From contig JAHXQP010000025.1 of the NCBI GenBank assembly GCA_019391515.1, positions 124,001-188,000 on the forward strand: 64,000 nt of DNA, in the 5' to 3' direction. Below the pieces are notes generated by a model. That model did not search any database. It was not told the origin of the DNA and worked only from the letters and a program-made list of their open reading frames with translations. Source of the DNA: Clostridiaceae bacterium. Its GTDB lineage: Bacteria > Bacillota > Clostridia > Tissierellales > Sporanaerobacteraceae. Shown piece after piece: positions 8,571-16,856 of the stretch; positions within the stretch are counted from its first letter, which is position 1, and the number at the start of each line of letters is the position of its first letter. Made by a program: the position numbers and the translations under genes.

Positions 8571-8769
8571 TACAATATTATGCTAACGTCACTTGATATT
8601 CTTTATATCAGATAATTTCTACACTCGTTCTAAATCAAAAATTATAAATATTTTTAATGATAAGTTTAAAATGTAACTATTCCTTTAAATACTTTAAATA
8701 ACTTGAATCCTGTTTATAAAAAACACTATCATCATATATTCATCATTTCAATAGTTTTGGACAAATAGT

Positions 8770-8818
8770 ACTCTAATCGGTATGAACAACATTTCATGTC
8801 GTTCATACCGATTAGAGT
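8770..8818. repeat. Long inverted repeat upstream of agrB
   Basis: Positions 8770-8787 (ACTCTAATCGGTATGAAC) are the exact reverse complement of 8801-8818, 18 bp per arm. The inner bases extend the stem by four more pairs after one mismatch. The right arm overlaps the putative AgrA half-site, so the palindrome doubles that half-site on the opposite strand. Confidence 0.8.
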
Positions 8819-8827
8819 GTCGTTCAT
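8798..8827 (+). promoter_or_regulatory. Putative AgrA (LytTR) binding site: two 9-bp direct repeats, 12-bp spacer
   Basis: GTCGTTCAT occurs at 8798-8806 and again at 8819-8827, separated by 12 bp, which is 21 bp centre to centre. LytTR regulators such as AgrA bind pairs of roughly 9-bp direct repeats with this spacing, just upstream of a -35 box. Here the second repeat ends four bases before the proposed -35 of agrB. Binding by the AgrA encoded at 10848-11558 is inferred. Confidence 0.65.
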
Positions 8828-8831
8828 CCAT

Positions 8832-8860
8832 TTGGTATTTATTAATTCATAATTTATGAT
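8832..8860 (+). promoter_or_regulatory. Predicted agrBD promoter
   Basis: TTGGTA (8832-8837), 17-bp spacer, TATGAT (8855-8860). The weak -35 immediately downstream of the direct repeats is what an activator-dependent promoter should look like. Confidence 0.55.
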
Positions 8861-8898
8861 AAAATTATGCTAATATAGATTATTCTTAGGTGATTAAA

Positions 8899-9486
8899 AT
8901 GATTTTAATTGATAAATTACATAAATATTTTGAAAAGGAATTTAATTTATCTGAGCTTGATGGTATTAAGTTGAAGTATTCCTTAGAAATTATTTTCAGT
9001 GAACTTTCAAAACTTTTTATTTTATTTACTTTGTTTTCAATATTAAGAAAGAAGACTGATTTTATTTATTCATTTTTGACTTTGTTCTTGATTAGAACAT
9101 TTACAGGAGGTTTACACTTTAAAACATATGGCAAATGTCTAATATTTAGTGGATTATTTTTCTATATATCTATATTTTTAAAAGATTTCATTTCGGTTAA
9201 TTTTACAATTATATCAATTCTATTTATATTCTCTTTATTTCCAATTATTATGTTTGCTCCCATTACTCATAAATCTAGACCTAGCTATTCTTATAAAAAG
9301 AAAAAACAATTTAAAATTATTAGCATAATATTAGTTTCTTCTCATTTTTTAATTTGTTTTTTTGCAGATAAAAGCCCATACTTTATTAACTCTATATGGG
9401 TTACAACATTACAATCTATTCAATTACTAATAGCAAAAGGGGGTAATCTTTATGGAAAAAAGAAATTTCTTCAAAAAACCATTTAA
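8899..9486 (+). CDS. agrB: AgrB-like autoinducer-processing membrane protease
   Basis: The 195-aa membrane protein matches the AgrB family (PF04647), which cuts and cyclises the AgrD pro-peptide. The catalytic His and Cys are seven residues apart in RTFTGGLHFKTYGKC (His72 and Cys79 from this start). Four to six hydrophobic segments and the basic SYKKKKQFK loop also fit. The frame opens with GTG at 8890, but that triplet is part of the AGGTG ribosome site. ATG 8899, six bases later, is the likely start. The 3' end overlaps agrD by 35 bases, so the two are translationally coupled. agrBD is transcribed towards agrC, not in one agrBDCA operon. Confidence 0.93.
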   Translation: MILIDKLHKYFEKEFNLSELDGIKLKYSLEIIFSELSKLFILFTLFSILRKKTDFIYSFLTLFLIRTFTGGLHFKTYGKCLIFSGLFFYISIFLKDFISVNFTIISILFIFSLFPIIMFAPITHKSRPSYSYKKKKQFKIISIILVSSHFLICFFADKSPYFINSIWVTTLQSIQLLIAKGGNLYGKKKFLQKTI

Positions 9487-9607
9487 CATCTTGTGTAACT
9501 TATTAATTTTATTAGCACCTTTAGCAATTTCCAATACTGCTTCTATTTTATTTTGGGGTGAACCAGAATGTCCTGATTTTTTAAAAGAGTCAATTCCTAA
9601 CAAATAA
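9452..9607 (+). CDS. agrD: AgrD-like cyclic (thio)lactone autoinducer precursor
   Basis: This 51-aa frame has the three AgrD parts. First is a basic amphipathic leader (MEKRNFFKKPFNILCNLL). Next is a short core, and then the acidic C-terminal recognition tail GEPECPDFLK, which fits the conserved E-P-E-x-P-x-x-L pattern. Placed against clostridial precursors, whose ring Cys is seven residues before the conserved Pro, the ring residue here is Ser31 and the core is SILFW. The product should then be a five-residue lactone rather than a thiolactone. The only Cys near the core, Cys40, lies in the recognition tail. An AAAAGGGGG ribosome site precedes ATG 9452. The last 18 bases overlap the 3' end of agrC. 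Confidence 0.88.
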   Translation: MEKRNFFKKPFNILCNLLILLAPLAISNTASILFWGEPECPDFLKESIPNK

Positions 9608-10861
9608 CACTCTAAATACTATATAATTTTCTTCATTCATCTTATCATTAAAAATTTCTATTTTACCATTGTATTTTTTTACAAGATCTTTAACATTATA
9701 GAGTCCATGACCTCTCCCACTATTTGACTTAATAGAGCTTCCTAATTTAAACATTTTATTTATATTTTTAATGTCTAAATATGGATGTTTATTTTTTAAC
9801 TCTATAACATCCATATCTTTCTCTTTTTTAAGTTTAAGTATAAGAACATTATCTGCTACTTTTGTTTCAAATCCATTATTTATTAGATTTCCTACAATCT
9901 CTATTAGCTCATAATCTTTCAATTTTGTTTTAAAGCCATAATCTTCTATTATTATATTAAAATTTATGCCCAACTTCCCTGCACTTTTTATTTTGCTATA
10001 TAAAAAACCAGCCAATACTTTATTATCAAGCTTAATTAAATCTATTAAGTTATTATCTATTTTCAGATCATCCATATAATTATTCATGGAATTAACAATA
10101 CTTTCATGATCCGTACTTGTAATTGTAAGCATCCTTAAAGCTTGAATATGGTTATCAAATTCATGTTGTTTTCTCCTTATTTCATCTATTAATTCATTAA
10201 TAATAGGGAAATAAGCTTCAAATATCTTTAATTGTTGTTCATCATGTTTGTTTTTCAATCCATCTTTTATAAAAACTAAATTAACATATATAATACCGGA
10301 AGAAAAAAACAACATAATAATTGTATCTTTTAAAAACCCACTAATATCCATATGCCAATATAATAATATAGTTGCTAACAATACTAATATATTTAATACT
10401 ATAGCCTTGAATATCTTATTATTTTCCATAACAAATTTAAACATTAAGTTTATTGGAATATATTTAACCACAAGAATAACCATAACTAATGATATACTCT
10501 CTGAAATCATCCCATAAACAAATTCATAATTTATATTTCCTAGGAAAACTTTTAACAAAACTATACTAAAAAGCTGTATAGATATGATTATAATTGTACT
10601 TACTATATATACATATATAGTTTCTATAATCTTCATATCATATAGTAGACAAATTATACAACAAATTAAAAATCCTCCAATTAAAAAATTGTAACGCATT
10701 GATATATATCTTCCACTTATTCCTGTAATTATTGATGCTCCTAAAATATAAATTGTAACTAAGAACTTATCTATTTTATTATGATTTACTAATTTACTTG
10801 ATATAATAACATACTCTACTATATCGAATATTGACATTAAAATTAATTCAATTAAATTCAT
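9590..10861 (-). CDS. agrC: AgrC-like sensor histidine kinase
   Basis: The 423-aa protein has about six N-terminal transmembrane helices (residues 1-200), a coiled linker, a dimerisation segment with the probable phospho-acceptor His233 (RRKQHEFDNHIQAL) and a C-terminal GHKL ATPase. The N-box region is IVGNLINNGFE and the G-box region is SGRGHGLYNVKDLVKKYNG. This is the AgrC (HPK10) architecture for sensing cyclic peptides. It follows agrA with a 14-base overlap and converges on agrD with an 18-base 3' overlap, so both transcripts are partly antisense at their ends. Confidence 0.92.
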   Translation of the reverse strand: MNLIELILMSIFDIVEYVIISSKLVNHNKIDKFLVTIYILGASIITGISGRYISMRYNFLIGGFLICCIICLLYDMKIIETIYVYIVSTIIIISIQLFSIVLLKVFLGNINYEFVYGMISESISLVMVILVVKYIPINLMFKFVMENNKIFKAIVLNILVLLATILLYWHMDISGFLKDTIIMLFFSSGIIYVNLVFIKDGLKNKHDEQQLKIFEAYFPIINELIDEIRRKQHEFDNHIQALRMLTITSTDHESIVNSMNNYMDDLKIDNNLIDLIKLDNKVLAGFLYSKIKSAGKLGINFNIIIEDYGFKTKLKDYELIEIVGNLINNGFETKVADNVLILKLKKEKDMDVIELKNKHPYLDIKNINKMFKLGSSIKSNSGRGHGLYNVKDLVKKYNGKIEIFNDKMNEENYIVFRVLFVRN

Positions 10862-11558
10862 AAATTTTACTCCCTATATAATCTCTATACTTTCTGCCAA
10901 CTGGAATAGGTAATTCAATTCCATGAAGATAAATATCATTGTTAGCCTTATCAATTTTTTTAATATAATTAAGGTTTATTATATATCCTTTGTGACAACG
11001 TATAAAATTAGTAGTTAGCTTGTCCAATAGTTGCTTTAATGTATAAGTAGATAGATCTATAGATTCATTTATCGTTATAATAAATACCTTTTTATTTTTA
11101 GCTTCAATATAAATTATTTCATCTTGTTTTACAAGATAAGAATAATCTTTTTGCTTTAATTTAAGATATACCTTTTCCTCTACTATTATTCCATGATTAA
11201 TTACTGTTCTTAAAGTATTCCTTACTTCTTCCTCTTTAAAAGGTTTTACTATATAGTCATAACAATGTATTTCTTTAAATGCCATCAATTCTCTTGTAGG
11301 TATTGCAGTTATAAATATAATAGGGGTTAATTTATAATTATCTATATTTCTTATTTCTTTAGCTAATTCAAATCCTGAATAATCTTTAAGTTGAATATCC
11401 AATAAAAACATATCATAATTAGCTTTTTTTATGTAGTTCAAAGCTTTTCCTGCATAGCCAGTTATATCTATTTCTATTTTACTATTTATAGAATTTATTA
11501 TGGCTTCCAAACCTTTTCCAGTTAACAAATCATCTTCTACTATTAACACCTTGGCCAT
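10848..11558 (-). CDS. agrA: AgrA-like response regulator (receiver + LytTR)
   Basis: The 236-aa protein has an N-terminal receiver domain: acidic pocket VEDD at residues 7-10, phospho-acceptor Asp54 in MFLLDIQLKD, Thr in FITAIP and Lys in YIVKPF. A LytTR DNA-binding domain follows from about residue 135, with FIRCHKGYIINLNYIKKI and PIPVGRKYRD as signatures. AgrC should phosphorylate it. Its target site is probably the direct repeat at 8798-8827. It is the first gene of the agrA-agrC pair and starts about 85 bases after the terminator of the glp genes. Confidence 0.93.
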   Translation of the reverse strand: MAKVLIVEDDLLTGKGLEAIINSINSKIEIDITGYAGKALNYIKKANYDMFLLDIQLKDYSGFELAKEIRNIDNYKLTPIIFITAIPTRELMAFKEIHCYDYIVKPFKEEEVRNTLRTVINHGIIVEEKVYLKLKQKDYSYLVKQDEIIYIEAKNKKVFIITINESIDLSTYTLKQLLDKLTTNFIRCHKGYIINLNYIKKIDKANNDIYLHGIELPIPVGRKYRDYIGSKIYEFN

Positions 11559-11644
11559 ATACTCACTCCTATATTAGTAATAAATACCTATATTGTTTAA
11601 TATTCTAGACATCTTCTCATTTTCCTTCTTTCGTATATTATAAG

Positions 11645-11685
11645 AAAAAGGAGTGATTTTCCCTAAGGGAAAATCACTCCTTTTT
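11645..11685. terminator. Strong bidirectional-looking terminator
   Basis: AAAAAGGAGTGATTTTCCCT (11645-11664) is followed directly by AAGGGAAAATCACTCCTTTTT (11665-11685), a near-perfect 20-bp stem with flanking A and T runs. It ends the glp operon on the minus strand and insulates agrA. Confidence 0.85.
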
Positions 11686-11700
11686 ATATACAATATTCTA

Positions 11701-12069
11701 TTATTGTTCTACAGTTCTAGAGGATATTAGGTCTACCCCTGTATCTAATAAGTTCTCGATTATTACTTCTCCTTCTTTTACTGGTGGTTTTACTTCTACA
11801 TTATTTATAACTTTCATTGATTCCATCATTTTAGCTTTAGGTATTCCACCTTTAGTTACCACTGGAAGTCTATTTAAATGGTCACTTTTTAGTTTAACTG
11901 TACTTGTTATAACCCTAGTTGGATTGGTTACTTCTTTTATTCCATATTCTGCTCCTCTTTTACAGGTATTACCTTCTACTGTATATCCTTTTAGACTAGT
12001 TTCATCCTTCTTTATAGTCAATCTACATCCTCTAGGGCATACTATACAAACTTTTTCATATACTTCCAT
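11701..12069 (-). CDS. DUF1667 iron-sulfur-like protein of the glp operon
   Basis: The 122-aa protein matches DUF1667 (PF07892). A Cys cluster C8-x2-C11-x3-C15 (VCIVCPRGC), plus Cys37 in GNTCKRG, suggests an iron-sulfur site. These proteins commonly follow the GlpA-like and flavoprotein genes of anaerobic glycerol-3-phosphate dehydrogenases and may act as a GlpC substitute in electron transfer. That role is inferred from context. The start lies two bases from the stop of the upstream flavoprotein gene, so the genes are tightly coupled. The operon's terminator is 16 bases beyond the stop. Confidence 0.88.
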   Translation of the reverse strand: MEVYEKVCIVCPRGCRLTIKKDETSLKGYTVEGNTCKRGAEYGIKEVTNPTRVITSTVKLKSDHLNRLPVVTKGGIPKAKMMESMKVINNVEVKPPVKEGEVIIENLLDTGVDLISSRTVEQ

Positions 12070-12070
12070 C

Positions 12071-13336
12071 TTATTTCCCTCCCTTTTGGATAGATACTTT
12101 CAGGTCTCCTATTTCTCCATCTTTTAACTCTGAAGCATTTATTTTTATTTCTTCCATTTCTCCTGGAGCAAATTGTATCTTCTTTATTTCCTTTATAGTT
12201 TTATCTCCATTTTCAAGTACTAATTTAGCATCTTTAAATATATCTGTTACCCTCATAAATAAAGTTATATCTTCATCTACATTTTCTACCCTTATTTCTT
12301 GAGGTACTATATATCTAACACCTTCTCCTGGTATAGTTCTTACAGTGTGTGAATCTTCTTTTAGTTCATCTTTAACAAATTTAGCTGCACATTTACCAGC
12401 TTTTCTACTTTCTCTAGTTACATTGTCAACTAAATCATGGACATGGACTACATTTCCGCAAGCAAATATTCCACTTACACTGGTTTCCATAGATTCGTTA
12501 ACTATAGGTCCATTGGTTATAGGGTCTATTTCTATATTAGCTTCATTAGATAGTTCGTTTTCTGGAATAAGTCCTACTGAAAGCAACAATGTATCACATT
12601 CATACTCTACTTCACTTCCTGGTATAGGTCTTCTATTTTCATCTACTTTTGCTACTACTACCCCTTCTAGTCTATCTCTTCCTTTAATATCTACTATAGT
12701 ATGGCTTAAAAGTAGTGGTATATCAAAGTCGTCAAGACATTGGACAATATTTCTTGTAAGTCCACCCGAATAAGGCATAAGCTCTACCACTGCTTCTACT
12801 TTAGCCCCTTCTAAAGTCATCCTTCTCGCCATTATAAGCCCAATATCTCCTGAGCCTAGTATGACTACTTTTTTTCCCACTTGATAGCCTTCCATGTTTA
12901 TAAATCTTTGAGCTGTACCTGCTGTAAATATGCCTGCAGGTCTAGTCCCTGGAATAGTTATAGCACCTCTAGGTCTTTCCCTACATCCCATAGCCAGTAC
13001 AATAGCTTCAGTTTTTATTTGTATAAGTCCATCTTTTGTGTTAATTGCTTCTATATTCCTATCTTCATCTATATGAAGCACCATAGTATCTAATTTATAT
13101 TCAATTCCCATTTTCTTTAATTCCTTTATGAATCTTTCTGAATACTGTGGTCCTGTTAATTCTTCTTTAAATACATGAAGGCCAAATCCATTATGAATAC
13201 ACTGTTGAAGTATTCCGCCAAGCTCTTTATCCCTTTCTATTACCAATATATTTTCTACGCCGTTTTTTCTAGCTTCAATTGCTGCTGCTAAGCCAGCTGG
13301 GCCTCCACCAATGACTACAATTTCATAGCTATCCAT
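12071..13336 (-). CDS. FAD/NAD-dependent oxidoreductase, electron-transfer subunit of glycerol-3-phosphate dehydrogenase set
   Basis: The 421-aa flavoprotein has an N-terminal FAD-binding motif (VVIGGGPAGLAAAIEA), a second dinucleotide site (VVILGSGDIGLIMARR) and the FACGNVVHVHDLVDNV flavin-contact region. It resembles the Pyr_redox_2 proteins paired with GlpA-like dehydrogenases in anaerobic Firmicutes and Thermotoga. It probably moves electrons from the G3P dehydrogenase flavin to NAD or another carrier. It sits between the GlpA-like gene (12-base gap) and DUF1667. A GGGGGCAG ribosome site precedes ATG 13336. Confidence 0.88.
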   Translation of the reverse strand: MDSYEIVVIGGGPAGLAAAIEARKNGVENILVIERDKELGGILQQCIHNGFGLHVFKEELTGPQYSERFIKELKKMGIEYKLDTMVLHIDEDRNIEAINTKDGLIQIKTEAIVLAMGCRERPRGAITIPGTRPAGIFTAGTAQRFINMEGYQVGKKVVILGSGDIGLIMARRMTLEGAKVEAVVELMPYSGGLTRNIVQCLDDFDIPLLLSHTIVDIKGRDRLEGVVVAKVDENRRPIPGSEVEYECDTLLLSVGLIPENELSNEANIEIDPITNGPIVNESMETSVSGIFACGNVVHVHDLVDNVTRESRKAGKCAAKFVKDELKEDSHTVRTIPGEGVRYIVPQEIRVENVDEDITLFMRVTDIFKDAKLVLENGDKTIKEIKKIQFAPGEMEEIKINASELKDGEIGDLKVSIQKGGK

Positions 13337-13348
13337 TTTTCTGCCCCC

Positions 13349-14800
13349 TTACTCTTCACCATTTTCAATTTCTTTTGTTTCTCCTGTGAGTATATAAGAA
13401 TCAGTACCATCTTTAACTATATCTGTCACATCTCTATTTAGTTCTCTTGCCAATATCTCCATAACCCTTGGCATACAAAATCCACCTTGACATCTTCCAA
13501 AACCAGCCCTTGTTCTTCTTTTAACTCCATCTACAGTAGTAGCACCTGCATTCCTATTGATACAATCTACTATTTCACCTTCAGTTATAGTTTCACATCT
13601 ACAGATTATCCTTCCATAACTTGGATCTTTTTTTATCAACTCTGTTTTTTCCTCATTGGACAATTCTGCAAAACGGATTACCTTTTTCCTCTTAGGATTA
13701 AAGTCTTCTTTCTCTTCTAAACCACCTGATATATCTTTTACCATTCCAGTTACATATTCTGCTATAGCTGGAGAAGATGTAAGTCCTGGTGATTTAATTC
13801 CTCCAACATTTATAAATCCTTTCGCTACTTTTGACTCTTCTATAATAAAATCCCCTGTATCTGGCTCTGCCCTTACACCTGTAAAGTTAGTTATATTCTT
13901 ATTGAAAGGTATTTCCTCTAAACTTTTTTGTGCAGTTTCTCTTATCATGCTCAATCTATAGCCTGTAGTTTGAGTGGCATCTTTATTTGGTACCACTTCA
14001 TTGTCTGGCCCTACTATTATATTTCCATGGGCTGTGGGTGAAACTACTATCCCTTTTCCAAACTTTCTAGGACATTGGAATATTACAGTATTTATCATTT
14101 CTCCTGCTGCTTTATCAAGTAAATAGTATTGACCACTTCTTGGAGTTATTTTAAAACTACTATCTCCTACCATTTGACTTATTTCATCTGCATATACTCC
14201 AGCACAGTTTATAACGTATTTTGCTTTTATTTCTCTTTCATTGGTCTTTATCCTATATCCACTATCTGTACTTTCTATATCCTTTACTTCATTATTTAAA
14301 TATAGCTCTGCTCCATTGTCCATTGCATTTTCAGCTAATGCTATAGCTAGCTCCCAAGGACTTATAATTCCAGCTGTAGGAGCATATAGAGCTCCAACTA
14401 CATCTTTACCTATATTAGGTTCCAATTTCTTGATTTTTTCCCTATCTATTATTTCTAATTTAGGTACTCCATTTTTAACTCCTCTTTCATAGAGTTCTTC
14501 AATAGTCTCCATATCCTCTCCGCTAAATCCTACTACTAGTGAACCATTCCTTTTAAAAGGCACATCTAATTCTTCACATATCTTATCAAACATAGGGTTC
14601 CCTTTTACATTGAAATAAGCCATTTTTGTATTAGGCTTTGCATCATAGCCTGCATGAACTATCCCTGTATTTGCCTTAGTTGCACCACTTGAAATATCAT
14701 TATCTTTTTCTAATATAACAGTATCTAATTCATATCTTGATAGTTCTCTTGCTATAAATGTACCTGTTATACCTGCACCTATTATGGCTACATCATACAT
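13349..14800 (-). CDS. glpA: Glycerol-3-phosphate dehydrogenase-like FAD oxidoreductase with C-terminal BFD [2Fe-2S] domain
   Basis: The 483-aa protein starts with a DAO-type FAD site (VAIIGAGITGTFIARELS). Family landmarks follow: SSGATKANTGIVHAGYD, and GGIKSPGLTSSPAIAEYV near residue 350. The last about 90 residues form a BFD-like [2Fe-2S] domain with cysteines in IICRCETITEGEIVDC and GFGRCQGGFC. This is the GlpA-type anaerobic G3P dehydrogenase catalytic chain, which makes dihydroxyacetone phosphate. GlpP lies directly upstream (18 bases), so expression should be induced by glycerol-3-phosphate. glpK and glpF are not in the window. Some family members oxidise 2-hydroxyglutarate instead, but GlpP argues for G3P. 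Confidence 0.88.
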   Translation of the reverse strand: MYDVAIIGAGITGTFIARELSRYELDTVILEKDNDISSGATKANTGIVHAGYDAKPNTKMAYFNVKGNPMFDKICEELDVPFKRNGSLVVGFSGEDMETIEELYERGVKNGVPKLEIIDREKIKKLEPNIGKDVVGALYAPTAGIISPWELAIALAENAMDNGAELYLNNEVKDIESTDSGYRIKTNEREIKAKYVINCAGVYADEISQMVGDSSFKITPRSGQYYLLDKAAGEMINTVIFQCPRKFGKGIVVSPTAHGNIIVGPDNEVVPNKDATQTTGYRLSMIRETAQKSLEEIPFNKNITNFTGVRAEPDTGDFIIEESKVAKGFINVGGIKSPGLTSSPAIAEYVTGMVKDISGGLEEKEDFNPKRKKVIRFAELSNEEKTELIKKDPSYGRIICRCETITEGEIVDCINRNAGATTVDGVKRRTRAGFGRCQGGFCMPRVMEILARELNRDVTDIVKDGTDSYILTGETKEIENGEE

Positions 14801-14818
14801 TTATATCTCTCCCTTCTT

Positions 14819-15385
14819 TTACATATACCAAACTTTTTCATTACTTGTTGATATGGCTACTGCTCCAGAATTTAAACTTCCTATTACATCTTCCTTATCC
14901 ATTATGAGTCCGCCTGTTATTATAGGTCTTCTAGTTTCTTGCACTAACCTTTTTACAACCTTAGGCATTATTCCTGGAAGTATTTCTACAGCATTAGGCT
15001 CAGTCTTTTTTATATTTCTTATACCTGTATCTAAAGATAGTGAATCTAGTACAAAAAGCCTTTGAATAGCAAAAATATCTAATTCTCTTGAATAATTAAT
15101 AAGACTACTTTTAGTAGTTATTATTCCATGAGGATTTATATTTTTTGCTACATATTCCAGCCCCCAGTTGTCTTTAGATATTCCATCTATTAAATCTAGA
15201 TGTATATATATTCCTTTATTTTTTCGTCTCACCTTATCTACTATTTCTTTTAAATTTACAATATTTCCCGTTAAAAGGAAAATGTTTTCACAAGGGGAAT
15301 TTATTGCATTTTCTAGTTTGTCTAGATCATTAACAGCTGCTATTATAGGGTTTATCTCCAATCTTTTAAAAAAATTAGTATCCAA
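14819..15385 (-). CDS. glpP: Glycerol-3-phosphate-responsive antiterminator GlpP
   Basis: The 188-aa protein matches the GlpP family (PF04309): GIITTKSSLINYS, QRLFVLDSLSLDTG, EILPGIMPKVV and ITGGLIMDKEDV. In Bacillus subtilis GlpP binds the glp leader RNA with G3P and prevents termination. A terminator hairpin lies 55 bases upstream of this gene and 25 bases after the predicted transcription start, so GlpP probably controls its own operon in the same way. ATG 15385 has a GAGGAGG ribosome site. It is the first gene of a four-gene unit with the G3P dehydrogenase components. Confidence 0.92.
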   Translation of the reverse strand: MDTNFFKRLEINPIIAAVNDLDKLENAINSPCENIFLLTGNIVNLKEIVDKVRRKNKGIYIHLDLIDGISKDNWGLEYVAKNINPHGIITTKSSLINYSRELDIFAIQRLFVLDSLSLDTGIRNIKKTEPNAVEILPGIMPKVVKRLVQETRRPIITGGLIMDKEDVIGSLNSGAVAISTSNEKVWYM

Positions 15386-15425
15386 AATAATACCTCCTCA
15401 AGGAATTTACTTTTTCTTCCTATTC

Positions 15426-15478
15426 TAAAAAAGCAAAAAAGTGTACCAAAAATCTGTTTCCAGATTTTTTGATACACT
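15426..15478 (-). terminator. Leader terminator (GlpP-type attenuator)
   Basis: On the minus strand AGTGTATCAAAAAATCTG (15478-15461) pairs imperfectly with CAGATTTTTGGTACAC (15456-15441) around a GAAA loop, followed by TTTTTTGCTTTTTT. It lies between the glp promoter and glpP, where GlpP-regulated attenuators sit. Confidence 0.8.
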
Positions 15479-15512
15479 CTCATTATCTCAGCACAATATT
15501 TATTTTAACTAT

Positions 15513-15541
15513 ATTATATCATCTATATACGTTTTTGTAAA
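15513..15541 (-). promoter_or_regulatory. Predicted glp operon promoter
   Basis: Minus strand: TTTACA (15541-15536), 17-bp spacer, perfect TATAAT (15518-15513). Transcription would start near 15505, giving a 120-base leader that contains the attenuator. Upstream, 15542-15819 shows no coding or RNA signal that I can support. Confidence 0.75.
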
Positions 15542-15819
15542 TAAATTAGACATACTTTTTTGATTCTCAGTCATTTATTTATAATAATGTCTCAATATAT
15601 CGTTTATGATTATGTCCTAATATCATAAAAAAATGTATAAATCTAATCCTTCTATTTTTTTAGCTTTAGTTTAGAGTTAGCTGTATCATCAATTATCAGA
15701 AATCCTATATTAATGGCTGTTAAATGATCCAAAAAAATCATTTCTATTTATAGACAATGAAAGTATTTTTTAATCTATCATAAGATTGCCGTCAAATTTT
15801 TAAATGATTTTGTATGAGT

Positions 15820-15853
15820 AAAAAAAGCACCTACTATCACTCCCAGTAGGTGC
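15820..15853 (-). terminator. Terminator of the redox/membrane operon
   Basis: Minus strand GCACCTACT (15853-15845) pairs with AGTAGGTGC (15836-15828), followed by TTTTTTT. It lies about 65 bases past the last gene of the four-gene operon. Confidence 0.75.
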
Positions 15854-15916
15854 CCCTTTCTTGTATGACTAAGAAATACTATTTAAAATAATTTAAATCA
15901 TTCTAAATAGCAAAAA

Positions 15917-16834
15917 CTAATGATTTTCAGTTACAATTTCTTTATATTTTTCAGAGTTAATATATATCTCATCTTTTAAAGAATTAAGCTTATATTTCTT
16001 TTTACATTTAATCTTATAAATAAAAACTCCTATATTTGCCCCTAAAGATAATATACTCAGTAACAGTAATGCACTAGGATTATGAGAAGATTTTACTGCG
16101 AACCTAGATGATTCAGCAAATGTAGGTACTGTTAACGCAAACATTGCATACAATGCTAAACACTGGGCACGATGTTGCAACCAAGCACCTTTTTTAATAA
16201 AAAATGTAGAAATAGTACTAGATATAAGTAAAATTAATCCCGCGTAGAAAGAACGATCTGATATACAATTATATGTGTAGGAAAAGTTCCATATATTATA
16301 AGCCATAATCCAAAACCATAACTGATCAGGCCAAATCATATCTCTGCTTTTATCGTTTGAAATAAATATTCCACACCATCCTGAAATGGTAAGAATATTT
16401 AAAATACCAGCGATACCATTAATAATATTCCAAGGACCACCAATTATAAGTAGACCATTTTCAACTCCATGAATATTAAAACATTGAAAGTCCCGGTATA
16501 CTGCCTCTAAAATATTAATTGCTAGGATTAGTGGAGGAAACATTATCATAAATCTATTTTTATCTAAGTCTTCAATATATCTTAAAGCCATAAAACCTAT
16601 AACTCCTGCAAGGGCAGAATAAGTCTTAGTCCAAGCAAACCAATATCCAGATGGAGAATCTACACCTGCTGTTTTAGGCCATACAGCAATAGTCAATACA
16701 ATAGGCATAATAATATATACTGCAATAGAACAGTATTTGCTTCTTCTAGTTATTTCATTTACTAGAATCAATAAAGCTAATACCAAAAGCGCCATCAATC
16801 CAGTATACCATGGTATTTTCTCAAAGAAAAACAT
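15917..16834 (-). CDS. Polytopic membrane protein, paralogue of the preceding gene
   Basis: The 305-aa protein has about eight hydrophobic segments and a charged C-terminal tail (from about residue 275). It shares spaced motifs with the 263-aa protein encoded just upstream: AINILEAVYRDFQ against CINILEATLTDLK, and WFWIMAYNIWNFSYTYN against ILWIIAYTIWNWIFVTN. The two are therefore diverged paralogues and may form a heteromeric membrane complex. The family resembles DUF5692, a label I give with low certainty. No transporter or enzyme motif is evident. It is the last gene of the operon, 22 bases after its paralogue. The role could be substrate entry or export for the flavoenzymes, or electron input. 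Confidence 0.7.
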   Translation of the reverse strand: MFFFEKIPWYTGLMALLVLALLILVNEITRRSKYCSIAVYIIMPIVLTIAVWPKTAGVDSPSGYWFAWTKTYSALAGVIGFMALRYIEDLDKNRFMIMFPPLILAINILEAVYRDFQCFNIHGVENGLLIIGGPWNIINGIAGILNILTISGWCGIFISNDKSRDMIWPDQLWFWIMAYNIWNFSYTYNCISDRSFYAGLILLISSTISTFFIKKGAWLQHRAQCLALYAMFALTVPTFAESSRFAVKSSHNPSALLLLSILSLGANIGVFIYKIKCKKKYKLNSLKDEIYINSEKYKEIVTENH

Positions 16835-16856
16835 TTTTTCCCCTCCTTATGTTTAT

